Below are positions 36,501-49,200 of a DNA stretch of 64,000 nucleotides, one piece after another. Under the pieces are notes generated by a model. That model did not search any database. It was not told the DNA's origin and was given only the letters and a program-made list of their open reading frames with translations. Each line of letters starts with the position of its first letter. The first letter of the stretch is position 1. The position numbers and the translations under genes were made by a program. Origin of the DNA: Nymphaea colorata. Its lineage: Eukaryota > Streptophyta > Magnoliopsida > Nymphaeales > Nymphaeaceae. The stretch is taken from positions 11,380,704 through 11,444,703 of the forward strand of contig NC_045139.1 in assembly GCF_008831285.2 (NCBI RefSeq), written 5' to 3'.

Positions 36501-39500
36501 GGACTCGATTTTGAGTGAATTGACTTGTGACTCACTGGGTCAACTCAGTCACTCGGCCTGATTTTGACAACTTTATTTCTTGCATAAAGTATATTTTCAT
36601 ATGTCTAAAGTGGTGCTTTTGATTAATTATAGGACTGATATCTTACACATAACATGTTAATAATGCATATGCATATATAAAATACAAGTATCATTTATAA
36701 ATACAATTATACATGCAATGTGCATGCTTAAATCATATTTGTAATTTTGTAGATGACTCGGCCACCTTTGATTCATCCCAAACTTGGATGACTCAGACTG
36801 GTCATTCCATGAATTGGCTTGGTCATGACACTGTTTTTTTCCATTTTTTTAACTAGGTTGAGGGCAGTCAGCTGAGTTGACTCAGCTGGGTTCTCAAACA
36901 TTGATATAGACTAAAAATGGATGCATGGATCTGGATCCAACTAAAACTCTAAAAGAAACCAACAAATAAAAACCAAATCTCTGAACTGGATCTCTTCTGT
37001 TTCCACTCCTACATCATGTCTTTATCATGGTCTTAGTGAAAATAGCTGCTCATTAACGTGCCTCAGTCAATTTTTACCTTAGCACCTGTACAAGAGGAAA
37101 AACAAGTTCTTGTACTGCTACATAAGCTTCTTTTTTCTCTCTTTTAGCATAAAAAAGTTCTACAATTTCCAAGTTATATAATGAGATAAAGCTTATCTTT
37201 TTTTTTTTTTTTTCAATTGTGTAACACAACTGCAATCATCTCTTTATTCCCATTTTGGCTGTTACATATCTGCCACAATTTTCAATATTTTGCAGTATGC
37301 AAAGTTTGTGAAGCCCGCTTTTGATGAGTTTATTCTGCCATCCAAAAAATATGCGGATGTAATCATACCTAAAGGAGGTGATAACCATGTGGCTATTGAT
37401 CTAATTGTTCAACATATACACACAAAGCTTGGTCAGCATAACCTATGCAAGATCTATCCTAATGTTCATGTCGTTCAGTCCACATTTCAGGTATTGCTGA
37501 ATTTTCATTCTCTTTTGGCTTGTCATGTTTAAGATCTTCGTAAGCAACATTTTCAGTGCATAGATACTTTCCTGTGCAGATAAGAGGAATGCACACTTTG
37601 ATACGGGATCAAGAGATATCAAAGCATGATTTTGTATTTTACTCTGATCGGCTTATACGGCTGGTAATACTATATTTTTATGCTTTCCAATTTCAAGGTA
37701 TAAGCCTGTGGACTTCAAAATTGCTCTTTGGTGGTCTTGATGTCATTTCATGAACATTGCCCTCACAAAAATGAAATTTCTGTAAAAGAGGGGTTTCTCT
37801 GTCCCTCCTGAATAGAAATGTGGAAGATTTTGCACATGTTTGCTTGAAGTCACTTCCTCTTTGATTGGACATCTTGATAGTGAGCATTTTATTGATACCA
37901 TGAAAATTATCAGGTTGTAGAGCATGGTCTTGGGTATCTTCCATTTACAAAGAAACAGGTTCTCACTCCAACAGGTGTGTTTCTACACTTGTCAACAGGA
38001 CATATATTTTGGTAATTGGTTACCTAATGTATATTTTATAACCTTTTATATATGTTTTTAACTGTTTGTCTCCCCATTTCTGTTTAAGTAGTTTCGTGTT
38101 TGAATTTCTAATTTCAACAATGAGGGAAGTTCATAAAGTAAAGTGGCATCTTGCATCCTAAAAGTCCGGATTTGAAAACGTCTGTCTTCTGCCTTGCAGG
38201 ATCTGTGTATACTGGGGTTGAATTTTGCAAGAAATTGTGTGGAGTCTCCATTATTCGAAGGTTTTAACTTAAACATTTATTTAGGTTTCAATTGGTGGTG
38301 CTGTCTTATAATTTTTTTTTTCAAATATACTCTTCTTAGCTTGTTGACTTTATGTAGCCTGCTTCTGGAATTTGTATTCTGATATGTCTTCTAATTTTGT
38401 AAACTGATGGCAAACTATATAACCAGAATCAAGTGGATGTTGACATTGCAATTTTGTCTTCTCATAGAAAAGCACCTTTATTTTTCTCTTATTTTCTTTT
38501 TCTCTGTTTGAATACTCATCCAAGAAAGGGAAAAATTGAAAAAAATCCTGAAACCCAAAAGTGCTTTGCATCTGAATCTCATGGTTTAAAACCCAGTGAC
38601 TTGGGACTCAACTCGTAGGGGTTTGACTTATGACTCTGTGAGTCAAACTTGGAAACTTGGTCGGGTCATGGGAATTTCATTTTCTATATAAATATATTTA
38701 TGTATGTCTTTTATTAATATATATATATATATATATAGGAAGGTAAATTACTAATATGCTATGTATGATGTGTATAACAATGTGCATAAGGGCACCTGCA
38801 TATAACATGCAACGTATTATATATTTACTAATAATAGTAATTGTATTTATTAATGTTACTAATATATGTATGTACTATTTCATATATATAAATTAGTGAA
38901 AATTTTATAAAATTGTACATGCATTGTGTTCTATGTATGTCAAATATATATAACTTTAAAAAGTCTGTGTAGTATGTGTAGTACTGTTGAGCATTATTAT
39001 AGCTTGGATGGACTCAGACATAGTGACCTAACGGGGTCATCCCATGTCTAAGCCTAATCTTGTCAACGTCCTTGTTTTATTCACTTTTTTGAGCAGATGT
39101 AGGTGACCAAGCCGGCTGAGTAAGCTGAGTTGATTTAGAATATTTAAAGACTGGTCTAAAAATTTTTTCTGGTCAAATTCTTATTTCCACTTAATTTCCA
39201 ACCCTGGCTAGTCTGTAGGCTTGCACACTTAACAATTTTCCCCCTATTCTGTGCAAGTTTATGATGACCTTTCCCTTACAGATTGTATCATCTGTTGCAG
39301 TGGTGAGAGCATGGAGAATGCATTGCGCGCTTGTTGCAAAGGAATTAAAATAGGGAAAATTCTGATACATCGTGATGGTGACAATGGGAAGCAGGTTGTT
39401 TTTTTTGTTCCTTTGCCTTCCAACAGAGCCTTGCAGTTTTCTTCTCACTTTTTTTGGTCTCTCATGAAACTAGCTCATTTATGAGAAGCTTCCCAAAGAC

Positions 39501-41021
39501 ATTTCTGAACGTCGAGTCCTGCTGCTTGATCCAGTTCTCGGTACAGGTGACATTCATTTTTTCTTTTCTCTTTGTTGTCCAACAATAAATCATGTTGTTG
39601 TCCAAAAATTGGTTGACCTTTTCTGTTCTCAAAATGTACTTTTAGATTCTTGGTGGGAAAGGACCTAGATTTCAGCAAGACTCAATCCCATGAGAATTTA
39701 GTGTTCCTGGTATGAGCTGTACTTTTTCTGACAAATACCAAACAGGGGCCTCAGATTAAGTCTGCTATCTGGAAAGCAATAGACTTCATGGTTATCTTTT
39801 GCCTGAGATAAGGGATTATACTAAAGATAGGCCCCATTTTTCTGTTGTTGGCAAAAATGTGGTCCGTATCAGGATTAGGCCTATGATGTTAAAAGTTGGA
39901 TGGAAGTTTCCTTTGTAAGAGTTGTAACTGGAGCTCTTTCTTTTTTGCAAATTGAACATTTCAAATTTCGTATATGTCACATAGAATGCCTAAAGTATGT
40001 TTCTGCTAGTTAATGAGCAAGTTGGACGCAGTTGTTATTCGTGGCTTGCCAAGCCTATTTGATGAATTTAATGGAGTTGTTACTGGTCAACCCCCAAGCT
40101 GCTTCTGATTTAATAGCTCTACCTAGGGACGTAGCTGTAATCCGTACTGGGCCGAGAAGAACCCCCTAAGAGGCTGGCCACCTCTGCATAATGGTAAGGC
40201 GCACTTATTCGCTGCATCGCCTCTTGAGAAAAATGCACACAAGGGTGCTCATCATCATTCTGGATTTCCGCCTCAGGTATCCCCTACATCATCGGTTCAT
40301 CTAGACCATCAACTATTTGGGCCCGCGATGGTCCAGCTCCTGCGCCTGAGGGGCCCCAATTTCACTGCTCTGCCTCCATTCTTTTTTTTTTTAGAACCAC
40401 GTTTGATGGGAAAAAAAAGGAATGGAAAAGAGATGTTTAGGACTTAGAATTTTATGTGCTTTCTAGGTATCTTTGACTTCTTTGATTCATTTACTGACCT
40501 GGATGCTTTCAAGTTTCAATTTTAATGCAGTTTCACGTTTCCGATGTATTTTCTGAAAATGTTTGCTTCATTATTGCATAGGAGAGATGGCTTACATTGC
40601 AGTTCTTTAGAATTTAGAATGGATGTAAACTAAAGTGCTTTTCATTGTGCAAATAAGGAAATTCTGCAAATCAGGCTATCGAACTTCTCATACAGAAAGG
40701 TGTCCGAGAACACCACATAATTTTTCTTAATCTGATCTCAGTAAGCTTTCTGAAGCTATCCCATTTATTATTGCCTTTTTTCCATTGGCTGTATATGCTA
40801 TCTGATTTAGGAATCTGCCTTGTGTCTATTTCTTGTTGCTTGATAGTTCATTGATACATTTTGCTACACTTCAGGCTCCTGAAGGGATCCATACAGTTTG
40901 CAAACGATTTCCATCTTTAAAAATTGTTACCTCTGAAATTGATGCGACACTAAATGAAGATTACCGTGTTATTCCTGGGTTGGGTGAATTTGGAGACCGG
41001 TATTTTGGCACAGATAATTAG
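27204..41021 (+). CDS. UKL: uridine kinase-like protein (uridine kinase + UPRT-like domain), 14 exons
   Basis: Exons: 27204-27312, 27462-27553, 28198-28267, 28592-28710, 30042-30138, 31353-31432, 37296-37490, 37580-37663, 37914-37974, 38200-38260, 39301-39394, 39474-39546, 40658-40740, 40875-41021. The joined frame is 1,365 nt, 454 aa. Phases fit at every junction and the protein aligns end to end with Arabidopsis UKL1-type proteins as I recall them. Residues 40-47 form the P-loop [15 protein letters not shown] (67-73) carries the kinase aspartate, and YDFKTHQR is the nucleoside-site block. The C-terminal half is uracil phosphoribosyltransferase-like, with the PRPP loop DPVLGTGNS (373-381) and [10 protein letters not shown] (443-452). 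The kinase domain makes UMP from uridine in pyrimidine salvage. Whether the UPRT half is active is doubtful in this family. The N-terminus is shorter than in UKL1. All introns are GT-AG except intron 6 (GC-AG). Confidence 0.95.
31433..31438 (+). other. GC-type splice donor of UKL intron 6
   Basis: Exon 6 must end ...SVLEQ and exon 7 must begin YAKFVKP to keep the conserved family sequence. The junction reads cag|gcaagt, the known consensus for GC-AG introns, with acceptor ttttgcag at 37295. No GT donor nearby preserves frame and sequence. The intron is 5,863 bp. Confidence 0.85.
33444..34046. mobile_element. hAT-like MITE rich in GGTACGGGTAC motifs, 603 bp
   Basis: It is bounded by the exact 8-bp direct repeat ttcctgag (33436-33443 and 34047-34054). 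Ends are inverted: CTATGTCACATAGGTACGGG on the left and, read inward from the right, CTATGTAACACGGGTACTG. Subterminal regions consist of variants of ggtacgggtac on the left and their complements on the right. The interior holds a CA/TA microsatellite and G-rich text with no coding frame I trust. Removing it rejoins the Copia RT reading on both sides (…EHMLR / [10 protein letters not shown]…), which confirms the ends. Confidence 0.82.
33531..33573. repeat. (CA)n(TA)n microsatellite inside the MITE
   Basis: About 24 bases of CA repeat followed by about 18 bases of TA repeat near the left end of the MITE at 33444. Confidence 0.93.
35825..36197. repeat. solo LTR, 373 bp, with 5-bp target duplication
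   Basis: The block begins TGTTAGAAAA and ends TTTTCACA, and is flanked by attca on both sides (35820-35824 and 36198-36202). No internal element sequence is present, so this is a solo LTR left by recombination between two LTRs. It contains a 66-nt hairpin (35945-36010), a pyrimidine-rich stretch and a TATA-like tgtataaatt, giving it a readable promoter layout within UKL intron 6. Confidence 0.82.
35945..36010. other. long inverted repeat (hairpin) in the solo LTR
   Basis: Two 30-bp arms pair at 27 positions around a 6-base loop (ttttag). Each arm contains agccgttgg and its complement, so the arms are themselves nearly self-complementary. It lies about 35 bp upstream of the TATA-like sequence. 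Confidence 0.88.
36470..36905. repeat. dispersed repeat copy 1 in UKL intron 6
   Basis: It starts near ggttttaaaacctagtgac and ttgggactcg, has an AT-rich middle with gcatatg motifs, and ends in gactcagctgggtt. The same layout recurs at 38583-39170 in intron 10. Probably a non-autonomous DNA element, but ends and duplications are not clear. Confidence 0.55.
38583..39170. repeat. dispersed repeat copy 2 in UKL intron 10
   Basis: It begins gtttaaaacccagtgacttg and ggactcaact, matching the copy at 36470, and ends in ggctgagtaagctgagttga. The interior is AT-rich and includes an AT microsatellite (about 38717-38740). Confidence 0.55.
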
Positions 41022-43253
41022 TAATTCATGTGATTTGGCATTGGTAACTCCTCTGTTCTTCAGAATGTTGCATTTCTAATTTTTCATGCTCGTTTTCATC
41101 GAAGACTTACTTCTTAATCCAACTTTTGTTCTTGTTTCAGATTTTGAGAATAAACTTAGATTCTATCCCCATGATGTTCTGTTCCATCCTTGTCCAGATA
41201 CATGGAAGTCCGGCTTCAGGCAAGTGTTGAAGGAGCAGGTCACTCAGTAAGATTGAAATGTGATTCTTGATTGTGTTGAACTGAGGAAATCAATAATGGT
41301 TGTTGTCCGTCAATTACCCTGGTCAAACATGAAAAAATGATTGCAGAAAAATTAGATTTCAAGATATTAAGATATTCATATTTTGTCAGAGTTACATAAC
41401 TAATGTAGATCATGTCCATAAGGTTTGATGAAAAATTTTTACATGACCATGCCAATAAGAACTCAAATAAGGCATTTAGTAAATCACTGCGTCATGTGCT
41501 TCTTATCAAAAGCCTTCAAAAGGTTTAAATATCTCTTCGTGAATGGATAAATTTTATGTGCCATGAACCATGTTTCGAGTATACCATCTCATACGGTTAG
41601 ACGACGGACACCTCCATGAGGCACTTCTCTCTTACCATGCATCCAAAAACATCTCCCAAAGGAAAAGTTTATGCTGACAGATTGCTTTTTAGGGGATTTT
41701 ATGAACAATATACATCTTCTAATGGCATGTTTGATTCACGTTACTAAAATACTAAAGCATGGCATTCTAGGAACGGCATTGCACACCATAGACAACGTAA
41801 GTTCTGTATTTGAGTGCAGCAATGGTCACCCCAGTTTATAATGGGGACACAGGGTGTGTTCTTTTTTTTTTTGGATGGAACATTGAACCAATTGATCTTC
41901 AAATGAGGCATCCCACCTGCAACATTGAGTCCATGTCCAGTGTTTGTTCAAGGCATGGCTCCAATGTTCCGGGCAGAATGCAGATTGCAACTTGAAACAT
42001 TTGAAGAGGTTGCGATGTACGTAAGCTTCATGACCTAGATCTTACTAGGGTTTTGGCTGAAGTCCAGCTTGTTAAGAAGTGGAAGGGAAAGGAAGGATTG
42101 GATTTTGGTCCCGGTTAAAATCCATTGCTTCAGAATATTGAATTTGGATCTGGTCTGACTGAAATTTGAACTCTTCGTCAACACATCCGGCAAAATCTGA
42201 TTCCTTTTAAACTCATTTAGTTTTCTTATAGGTGAGGTTAGACATGTACAACGAGTTAAGCCAACTTGGACTTTACTCAAACTTGCTTGTGTAAATTCAG
42301 ATCGAGCTGAATCCACTTAATAAATGACTCTTTCAAGCTTGAGTTAAAACTAGAGTTATAAATGAGTGGAGTTTGAGTTACATGAGCTCAACTTGGTTTG
42401 TGCTTTTCATGTTTCTTAATCTTTGGGGGCATATTGGTAATTTTTGATAAATTTCAACATTTTTTATAGTTTTCGTTTTCATTTAAAGAAAAAAATATAT
42501 GAATAAAGTAACACAAGCTTCGATTACCAAGTAAGCTTGGACTCAGTTTACCGAGTTGAGCTTGACCTCCCTTATAAATCTCCTCATAAAGCTCGACTCG
42601 AGTTCGAGCGGAGCAATATGTGATGCAAGCAGAGCTTGAGCTCGAATTGCTGAGGTTGTGCTCAGTTGGTTAATTATACATTTCTACAAATTTGTCAAGA
42701 GGCAACTGAACTTGGATCCTTCAATTGAATTTGAGCCATCATTAAAAATTGTTCCGTATAAAGATCATGAGAGGCTGTACCAAAAATAAAGTAGTAAGAG
42801 TTTAGATTTGTAGTGGGGGCTGTTCCTTTTTCAAAATCATATACTGTTCTGGATTTATATTCGGTTCATGTACCAATCCCAGTCAGTCATGGATTCTACC
42901 TTCCGGTTTATGGAAAGGGCTTCCATATAAATCCGACGGTTTGGACCCATTTACTTTGCCATCTAAAACTAGGCCCTGACCACATTGGGCAGGAGTCGGC
43001 CGAATCGATACATCCGCTTGAAATCGAATCGTCATTGAGGCGGGAACTCTCAGCGAATTGATGCTAACTAACGCGATTGTTAAACTTCGCGGGGAGTCCG
43101 GTCGTTAATCCCTGGCTCTTGAAAACCCGCCGGGAGACCCTGGAAATTTGACCGAGGGAAACCGCGGGCTCCCCGTGGAGCAGGAGGGTTTAAGAGGCCA
43201 AGGGAAGTTAGATCGGAAGTTGTTGCGCTGAGAAACCCTGGTCTCTGTCGTAG
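41022..43253. other. intergenic between UKL and the glucosidase gene
   Basis: The first 200 bases are the likely UKL 3' untranslated region, with an aataaa at about 41150. A possible 3'UTR intron (ggtaactcc at 41040 to tttcag at 41140) cannot be proved. A gagctcga-rich repeat lies at 42238-42690. The last 200 bases before 43254 are GC-rich and form the 5' flank of the glucosidase gene. Confidence 0.4.
42238..42690. repeat. gagctcga-rich repeat, decayed relative of the MITE at 59371
   Basis: The ends carry agacatgtac and gtacatttct-like inverted motifs. The interior is built from gagctcg / cgagttcgag variants separated by an AT-rich centre, as in the element at 59371-59864. No clear 8-bp duplication remains, so limits are approximate. 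Confidence 0.45.
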
Positions 43254-46200
43254 ATGGGCGGGGGAAGCCGAACGTCGGCGAGGAGCAGGGGTAGGGTGCC
43301 AGACCTATCTTCGAGGCACAGCGATGGCGATCCGAGGCCGCGAAAAGGCGGGAGAGCGAGGAGAAGTCCTGGATTGCTGAATCTCTTGGAGTTTAACCTG
43401 AAAATTGTCCTTGGGTTCGGCATTGTTGCGTTCTCATTGATTGGGCTTGTGATTTATCGGCAATTGAGGGCTGATGAATCCGTTCAGGTTCCTCGTTGTG
43501 TTACTCCGTTGCCCGCTCCAAAGATGACGGAACTGCCACAGGTGAAGAGATCGGCTTGGTGCTGCTTTCTTATTTCTGCTCGTTTATTTAATGGAATTCT
43601 TTGTCAGTTTAGCGGAGGTGTTTATTAATTTACAGTTTCAAGGCGATCACCGTGAGAGTTTGTACTGGGGAACCTACCGCCCACACGTTTATTTGGGAAT
43701 ACGGGCGAGGTAAATGTTTCGTTTCAATCTGATATTAAGCTCATTAGTTGGGCTGAAATTTGGCACCCAAAGTATTCATTGCTGCCTTTCTTTCTCTCTT
43801 GATTTTGCTTGTGCTGTTTATGAAGTGGAACTTACTAAAATTGATAAGGTTGGATTTCTTCTTTGTGTTTTTAACTTATTGTGGGCGGTTCTTGTTTTAT
43901 ACTGCCGAATGTGCCTCCTTTTTGTAGCCCCTAGTCGTATAAAAAGAAGTTAATGATTGCGCATTCCTGGTGCCCAGTGAATTTTCAAGATCAGACCTTT
44001 CCTGGTATCTTTGATTCACATATGCAAATGCTCTTTCGGACATTTTGGGAATTTGAGGGTAAATCGTCATATAATTTTCATTGTTCTCGATTTTGAGTAA
44101 TGGAAAATACAATTTGCAGGACACCGAGGTCTTTGATTGCTGGGCTTATGTGGATTGGGGTCAAGGATGGACGATATCATTTGCGCCATATTTGCCAGGA
44201 TTCTGATGATCTTAGTACATATGGATGGACCAAGCATAATGGCCGTGATTATGGGCATCAAGTATGTACGCCTCTTGCTCTTGTATATTTTTTTTGAAGG
44301 CCTATGTGACTGGTTGACAACGACTTGATCGTGTGACTGCATGTTTATTCTCCATACATGTAAATTCTGAGGGTTATTTTTTGGTTGTTATATCGATCCT
44401 TTGTTCATTCACTTGACATTACCTTCCATTCCAATTCACTTTTGTATATTTTGCAGCCATTTTCTTGTCATTTCGAGGGCTTGCTCTAATCTCGTGAGGT
44501 GGTTGGTGATGTTGTCATAATTTGTTTTCAATGCAAGACTGGTTTAAATAGGAAAAAATCTGATGCAGAACTGCAAACAAATTTAAATGTCCATGCCAAA
44601 TATTTGATACTATTTTTATAAACGGTAGAAATTTACAACTGCCACTTGTCTTAATTTGCTTATTCTTTATGTGTCATCTTGTAAAGAAGTGGACAATTGA
44701 TAGCTCATATTTATCATGTCCTCTAGTGTACTGTAGTCTTGTATGTAAGATAGTATATTATACGATACTTTACATTATGTAGCACAACAATGAAGAAAAA
44801 CCATATGATACACCCTTGAAAACAAGTTTTAGGGGCATAAGTATACCATATCGGATGTAATTTATGCCTTTATAGTATATCCCTCATATCATATGCTACT
44901 GTAATAGGATATAGGGCATAAGTTTTGCTACACAAACATAATAAAATGTGATTTTGGATTTAAACATAAATTTCTAAGGATTGAATATTAAGTCCGACAT
45001 GAAAGGCATTCTCACACATTTAAAGTGAAAAAATAAAATTTAGGGGTTGATTTCATGCAAAAATAAAAATTCAAATTCAAATTCAAATTTTGTGAAAATA
45101 AGTTGCTTAAAGACTCCAAGGAGTAAGTTATAGCTAATGAAAACTTTTTTATTTTTATACCAATCTAAGTATTGGGAGTAATTTAAGTGGTGAATTTTAA
45201 TTGTTTCTAACAAAAGTGTGCATGTTGTGGGTAACATCTATAGTCATTTCTATTCATGTTTTCCTTAAAGAGTAGTTCCTTTTTTGAGTGTTCTGAAGTG
45301 CATATTGTAACCTGTATTTGTGGGGCCAATGGATGCACCATATCATATTGTGTTGTAATCATAGTCATAAATAGCGTTTTCGCATTTTGAACGGCACAGT
45401 TTTTCTCACTTATAATATTGTGAACTTGAAAAAAGGGGTTAAAGTATGGGAAAATATGGTAAATTTTGAAAAAGATTAGAAAAAAATAAAGTAAATGAGA
45501 AACTAATAAGACAACATCAAATAAGTCAACATCAAAATATAAGTAGAATAAGCAACAAATAAAAACTAGACAATGGAAACAAGGAGTTTGGCATTAAAAA
45601 ACGTGAAAAAAACCTAAAATAAAAGGGTCGTTTTTGGCATTTTTTTTCAAAAAAACTGTGTTTTTTTTCTGTTTTATTCTGCTGACTTACTTTTTGTGTT
45701 TTTAATGCATTTTTTCCAAAGAAACAGGTTTTTTGAAAAATTGAGATAAAAATCTGGGAAAATAAAAAAATATGGTTTCTATAAAGACATGTCATGCATA
45801 AATATAGGTTTATATCAATTTAACATAATGTAATTGTAATGTCATATGTAATTCATAAGCCATAACACATCAAATAATAAGTTTAAAGTGTTTTACATCA
45901 CAAGATGAAATTGTTCAATGCAAATAACAATTGCGAATCTCATAATTCATCATTATCATTGTGATCTTCATTTGCTTCATGTTCAAATTCCACATCACTG
46001 ATGGCTTATAGAAACTCTCCTTAATTAGCATCCTCTGCTCCTTCAAAATTCTACTGCTCGAGAACTTCCTTCTCGAACATTGCAGTTGGTTCTTCATCAA
46101 CCCATGAAACCAACATATCAAAGTACGCCGAGTGGATAGGATCAAATTGAGTTGTATGCTCTCTTGCTGATATTTTTCCTAATTGCTTAAAATAAATAAG

Positions 46201-49200
46201 AGAAAATTTGTTGAGATATATTATAAAAAAAAGTGCATGTAACTAACAAAACAAGGCTATCCTAGCTTATTATGCTTATCTCTACCAGTCTACCTCATGT
46301 TATATGAAATATAAACAAAGTCATTCAACCTTTTATGTTGTAACCTATGTTGTAACCTATGTCACATAGGTACGGGTACGGGTACGATGTTTTTGCTAAT
46401 ATTGGTACGGCGGTACAACGATAATATATATATTTAATTCAAAAAAAAATAAAAAAAAATATGATGACATCATTAAGACAATGTTCCTTTCATAGTTCCT
46501 ACATATAATCTCATAAAACATAAATAGAGATCATTCTTTCGGTTATTCTTCCTCTTCCATGTCCACCTCCGCAACCTCCTCATCCTCCTTTGCCTCTTGC
46601 AATGTACATTTAAACAAACAAGCAACATAAATATACTAAAAAAACATATATAAATTTCAGACTTTAAGAGTTTAAATTGAAGGGCCAAAGGCAGAACTGA
46701 GATGAGCAGGGCATAGCAATTAGGTTATTAACAACATATAACAGCATTAGCAACAAGCTTAAGCTGCTAAAAAGGGGAAAACTACATACGATGGAGTCCC
46801 CGACGATGCTGAAAGCCGCCAGTGATGCTGAAGAAAGCCACTGGCAACAATGGCATATGCCAAATATGAAAGGGCAGAAACCCTAAAAGAGTCAAATGAA
46901 AAAAAAAAAGTGAAATACTGTGTGTATGGCACGTTACATGTGATATGGGTGTCGTACGCCCTTCATCTAAAAACAAGAGTGGATCCCAACATTTTTTCCA
47001 AACTTTATGAACATAAAGTAAGATATGCCTCCATATCATGCAATACATAAAACACTGCTTTTCCTAATATTTTCTTATTATTTTTATTTTTTATGTTTTT
47101 TTGTGACTTTTAATATTAAAAAAATTAAATTTTCATTTTTTTATTGTTATTACATTATGCATATAGCTTTGGACCCAACTGGTGTGGTTAGGTTAACATT
47201 TTGCGATATTGATTTTAAGTATTTGACCACAGGTGTTGGTTGACCAAGATCTTATTATTGCTACCAGCTTTGTGAAAGCCCATGCGAGTGGAAGTGGCTA
47301 TGGAGGAGATTGGGCAGTTCGAGTTGAGGCACAGTATAATGGGTAATATATTAATCTTTCTCATCAATGATGCTATCTTTGTCAGCTTGACTCATTTACA
47401 AGTTTTCCTTCTGCAAGTGACTAAGTTGATTGAGGGTCTCTAGAAGCCAAGTTTTCCTTTTCAGTATTTCTTGTTAAATCCAACAAACCCAAACATAGAA
47501 AACAAGAAGATCCAATGTTATTTCAATCTGCACGAGAGTACATCAGGAGCAATAGCACTCTTCACGTCATTCTCTTCTTGTGTAAAAGAGAAAGTTACAG
47601 CAATAGGGAACAAAACCTAATTAATACTTTACTAAAGATAGTAAAATACAAGACTACCCTTAGTTAATAGATGAGTGATCTCACTTACAAGGGGTAAAAC
47701 TGTAGACTTTGACTGATATGAGCAGAATTAGACTTCCCCTCAAATTTGGCACAATTAAGAGAGATCATACCAAGTTTGCCAACAAATTTCTAAACTTAGA
47801 TGGTGACAGGCTCTTTGTAAACATATCAGCAACTTGGTCTTCAGTCCTTATATGTTCTATAAATATTAATCATTCTTCATATGCTTTCCTTGTAAAATGG
47901 CAATCAATCTCAATATATTTAGTTCTTTCATGAAACTCTGGATTTTTGGCAATATGAATAGCACTCATGTTGTCACACATCAACATAGTCTTATTAACAA
48001 CCGGAACCCCAATCTCATTTAGCAGCCACCTTATCCAGATTATCTCAACTGTAGTTTGGGTCATAGCCCTATATTCGGCTTCAGCTGTAGGTAAAGCCAC
48101 TTTGTGTTGTTTTTTTTTTCCTCTTCTCGGAGATCATAGAATTGCCAAGGAAAATACAAAATCCTGTGGTGGATATTCTGTCATGAACTGATCCACCAAA
48201 ATCAACATCACAATAGGCCACAAGGTCTTCAGAATTAGATGATGAAAAGAACATGCCATAGTCCATCGTATCTCTTATATATCTAATAATCCCCAAGACA
48301 ACATCTAAATGTGTTGATCTAGGTGCATTCATAAACTGACTAACCACATGAGCTGCATATGTTCTGTCAGACCTAGAAATAGTGAGATAAATCAGAATGC
48401 CAATAAGTTGCCTATAAACAGTTGAGCCTTTCAATTCTTTCCCTTCACAAGGCTTTAGTTTCACATTTGCCTCCATCGGTGAAACTATTTTCTTCTTTTC
48501 ATCATATAGTCTAGCCTTAGTCACCTCAGCTGCATACTTATGTTGGGACAAAAACAAGCCCCTTGTTGAGTAGGCAACCTCAAGACCCAAGAAGTACTTT
48601 AGAAATCCCAGATCCTTCATTTTAAACATTTGTGCTAATTTCTTCTTTGTTTCATCAATAAGTTCGAAATCATCGCCTGTAATAATCATATCATCCACAT
48701 ACAAAAGTAACAAACATTTTCCTTTTTTTTGTGGAAGATACAAACAAAGCTGGTTCATGAAAACTTTGACTAAATCCAATTTCTTTAATTGCTGAATTGA
48801 ACTTTTCAAACCAAACTCTTGGGGCTTGTTTCAGCCCATATAGAGCTCTTTTCAATTTAGACACTCTTCCTTCTAAATCTGAAACACCTTGAGGAAGCTG
48901 CATGTAGATTTCTTCATCTAAATCTCCATTGAAAAATGCATTCTTTACATCAAGCTGCTATAGATTCCATTGTTTGGTTGAAACAACTACAAAAAAAGTT
49001 TCAATAGTGGTCATATGAGCAACTGGAGCAAATGTTTCTGAATAATCTATTCCAAATTGATTGTAGCCTTTTGCAACTAATCTTGCCTTGTAATGTTCAG
49101 TTGATCCATCTGCCTTTGTCTTAATTTTAGATACCCACTTACAACCCACAACATTCTTCCCTGGAGGAAGTTTCACCAAGTCCCAAGCTTTCATTTCTTC

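Noticed and set aside
40020-40380. Reading [20 protein letters not shown] in UKL intron 12, reminiscent of a Copia gag segment
   Set aside because: A single weak match without zinc knuckle, LTR or neighbouring pol. Could be chance.
41041-41141. Possible intron in the 3' untranslated region of the uridine kinase-like gene
   Set aside because: GT and AG signals are present, but no conserved sequence supports splicing. Transcript data would decide.
45915-46145. Minus-strand reading with FDPIHSAYFDMLVSWVDEEP and acidic text nearby, possibly the tail of a hAT transposase
   Set aside because: Only one short block is suggestive, the frame breaks soon after, and none of the conserved hAT dimerisation motifs is visible. 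A profile search would be needed.
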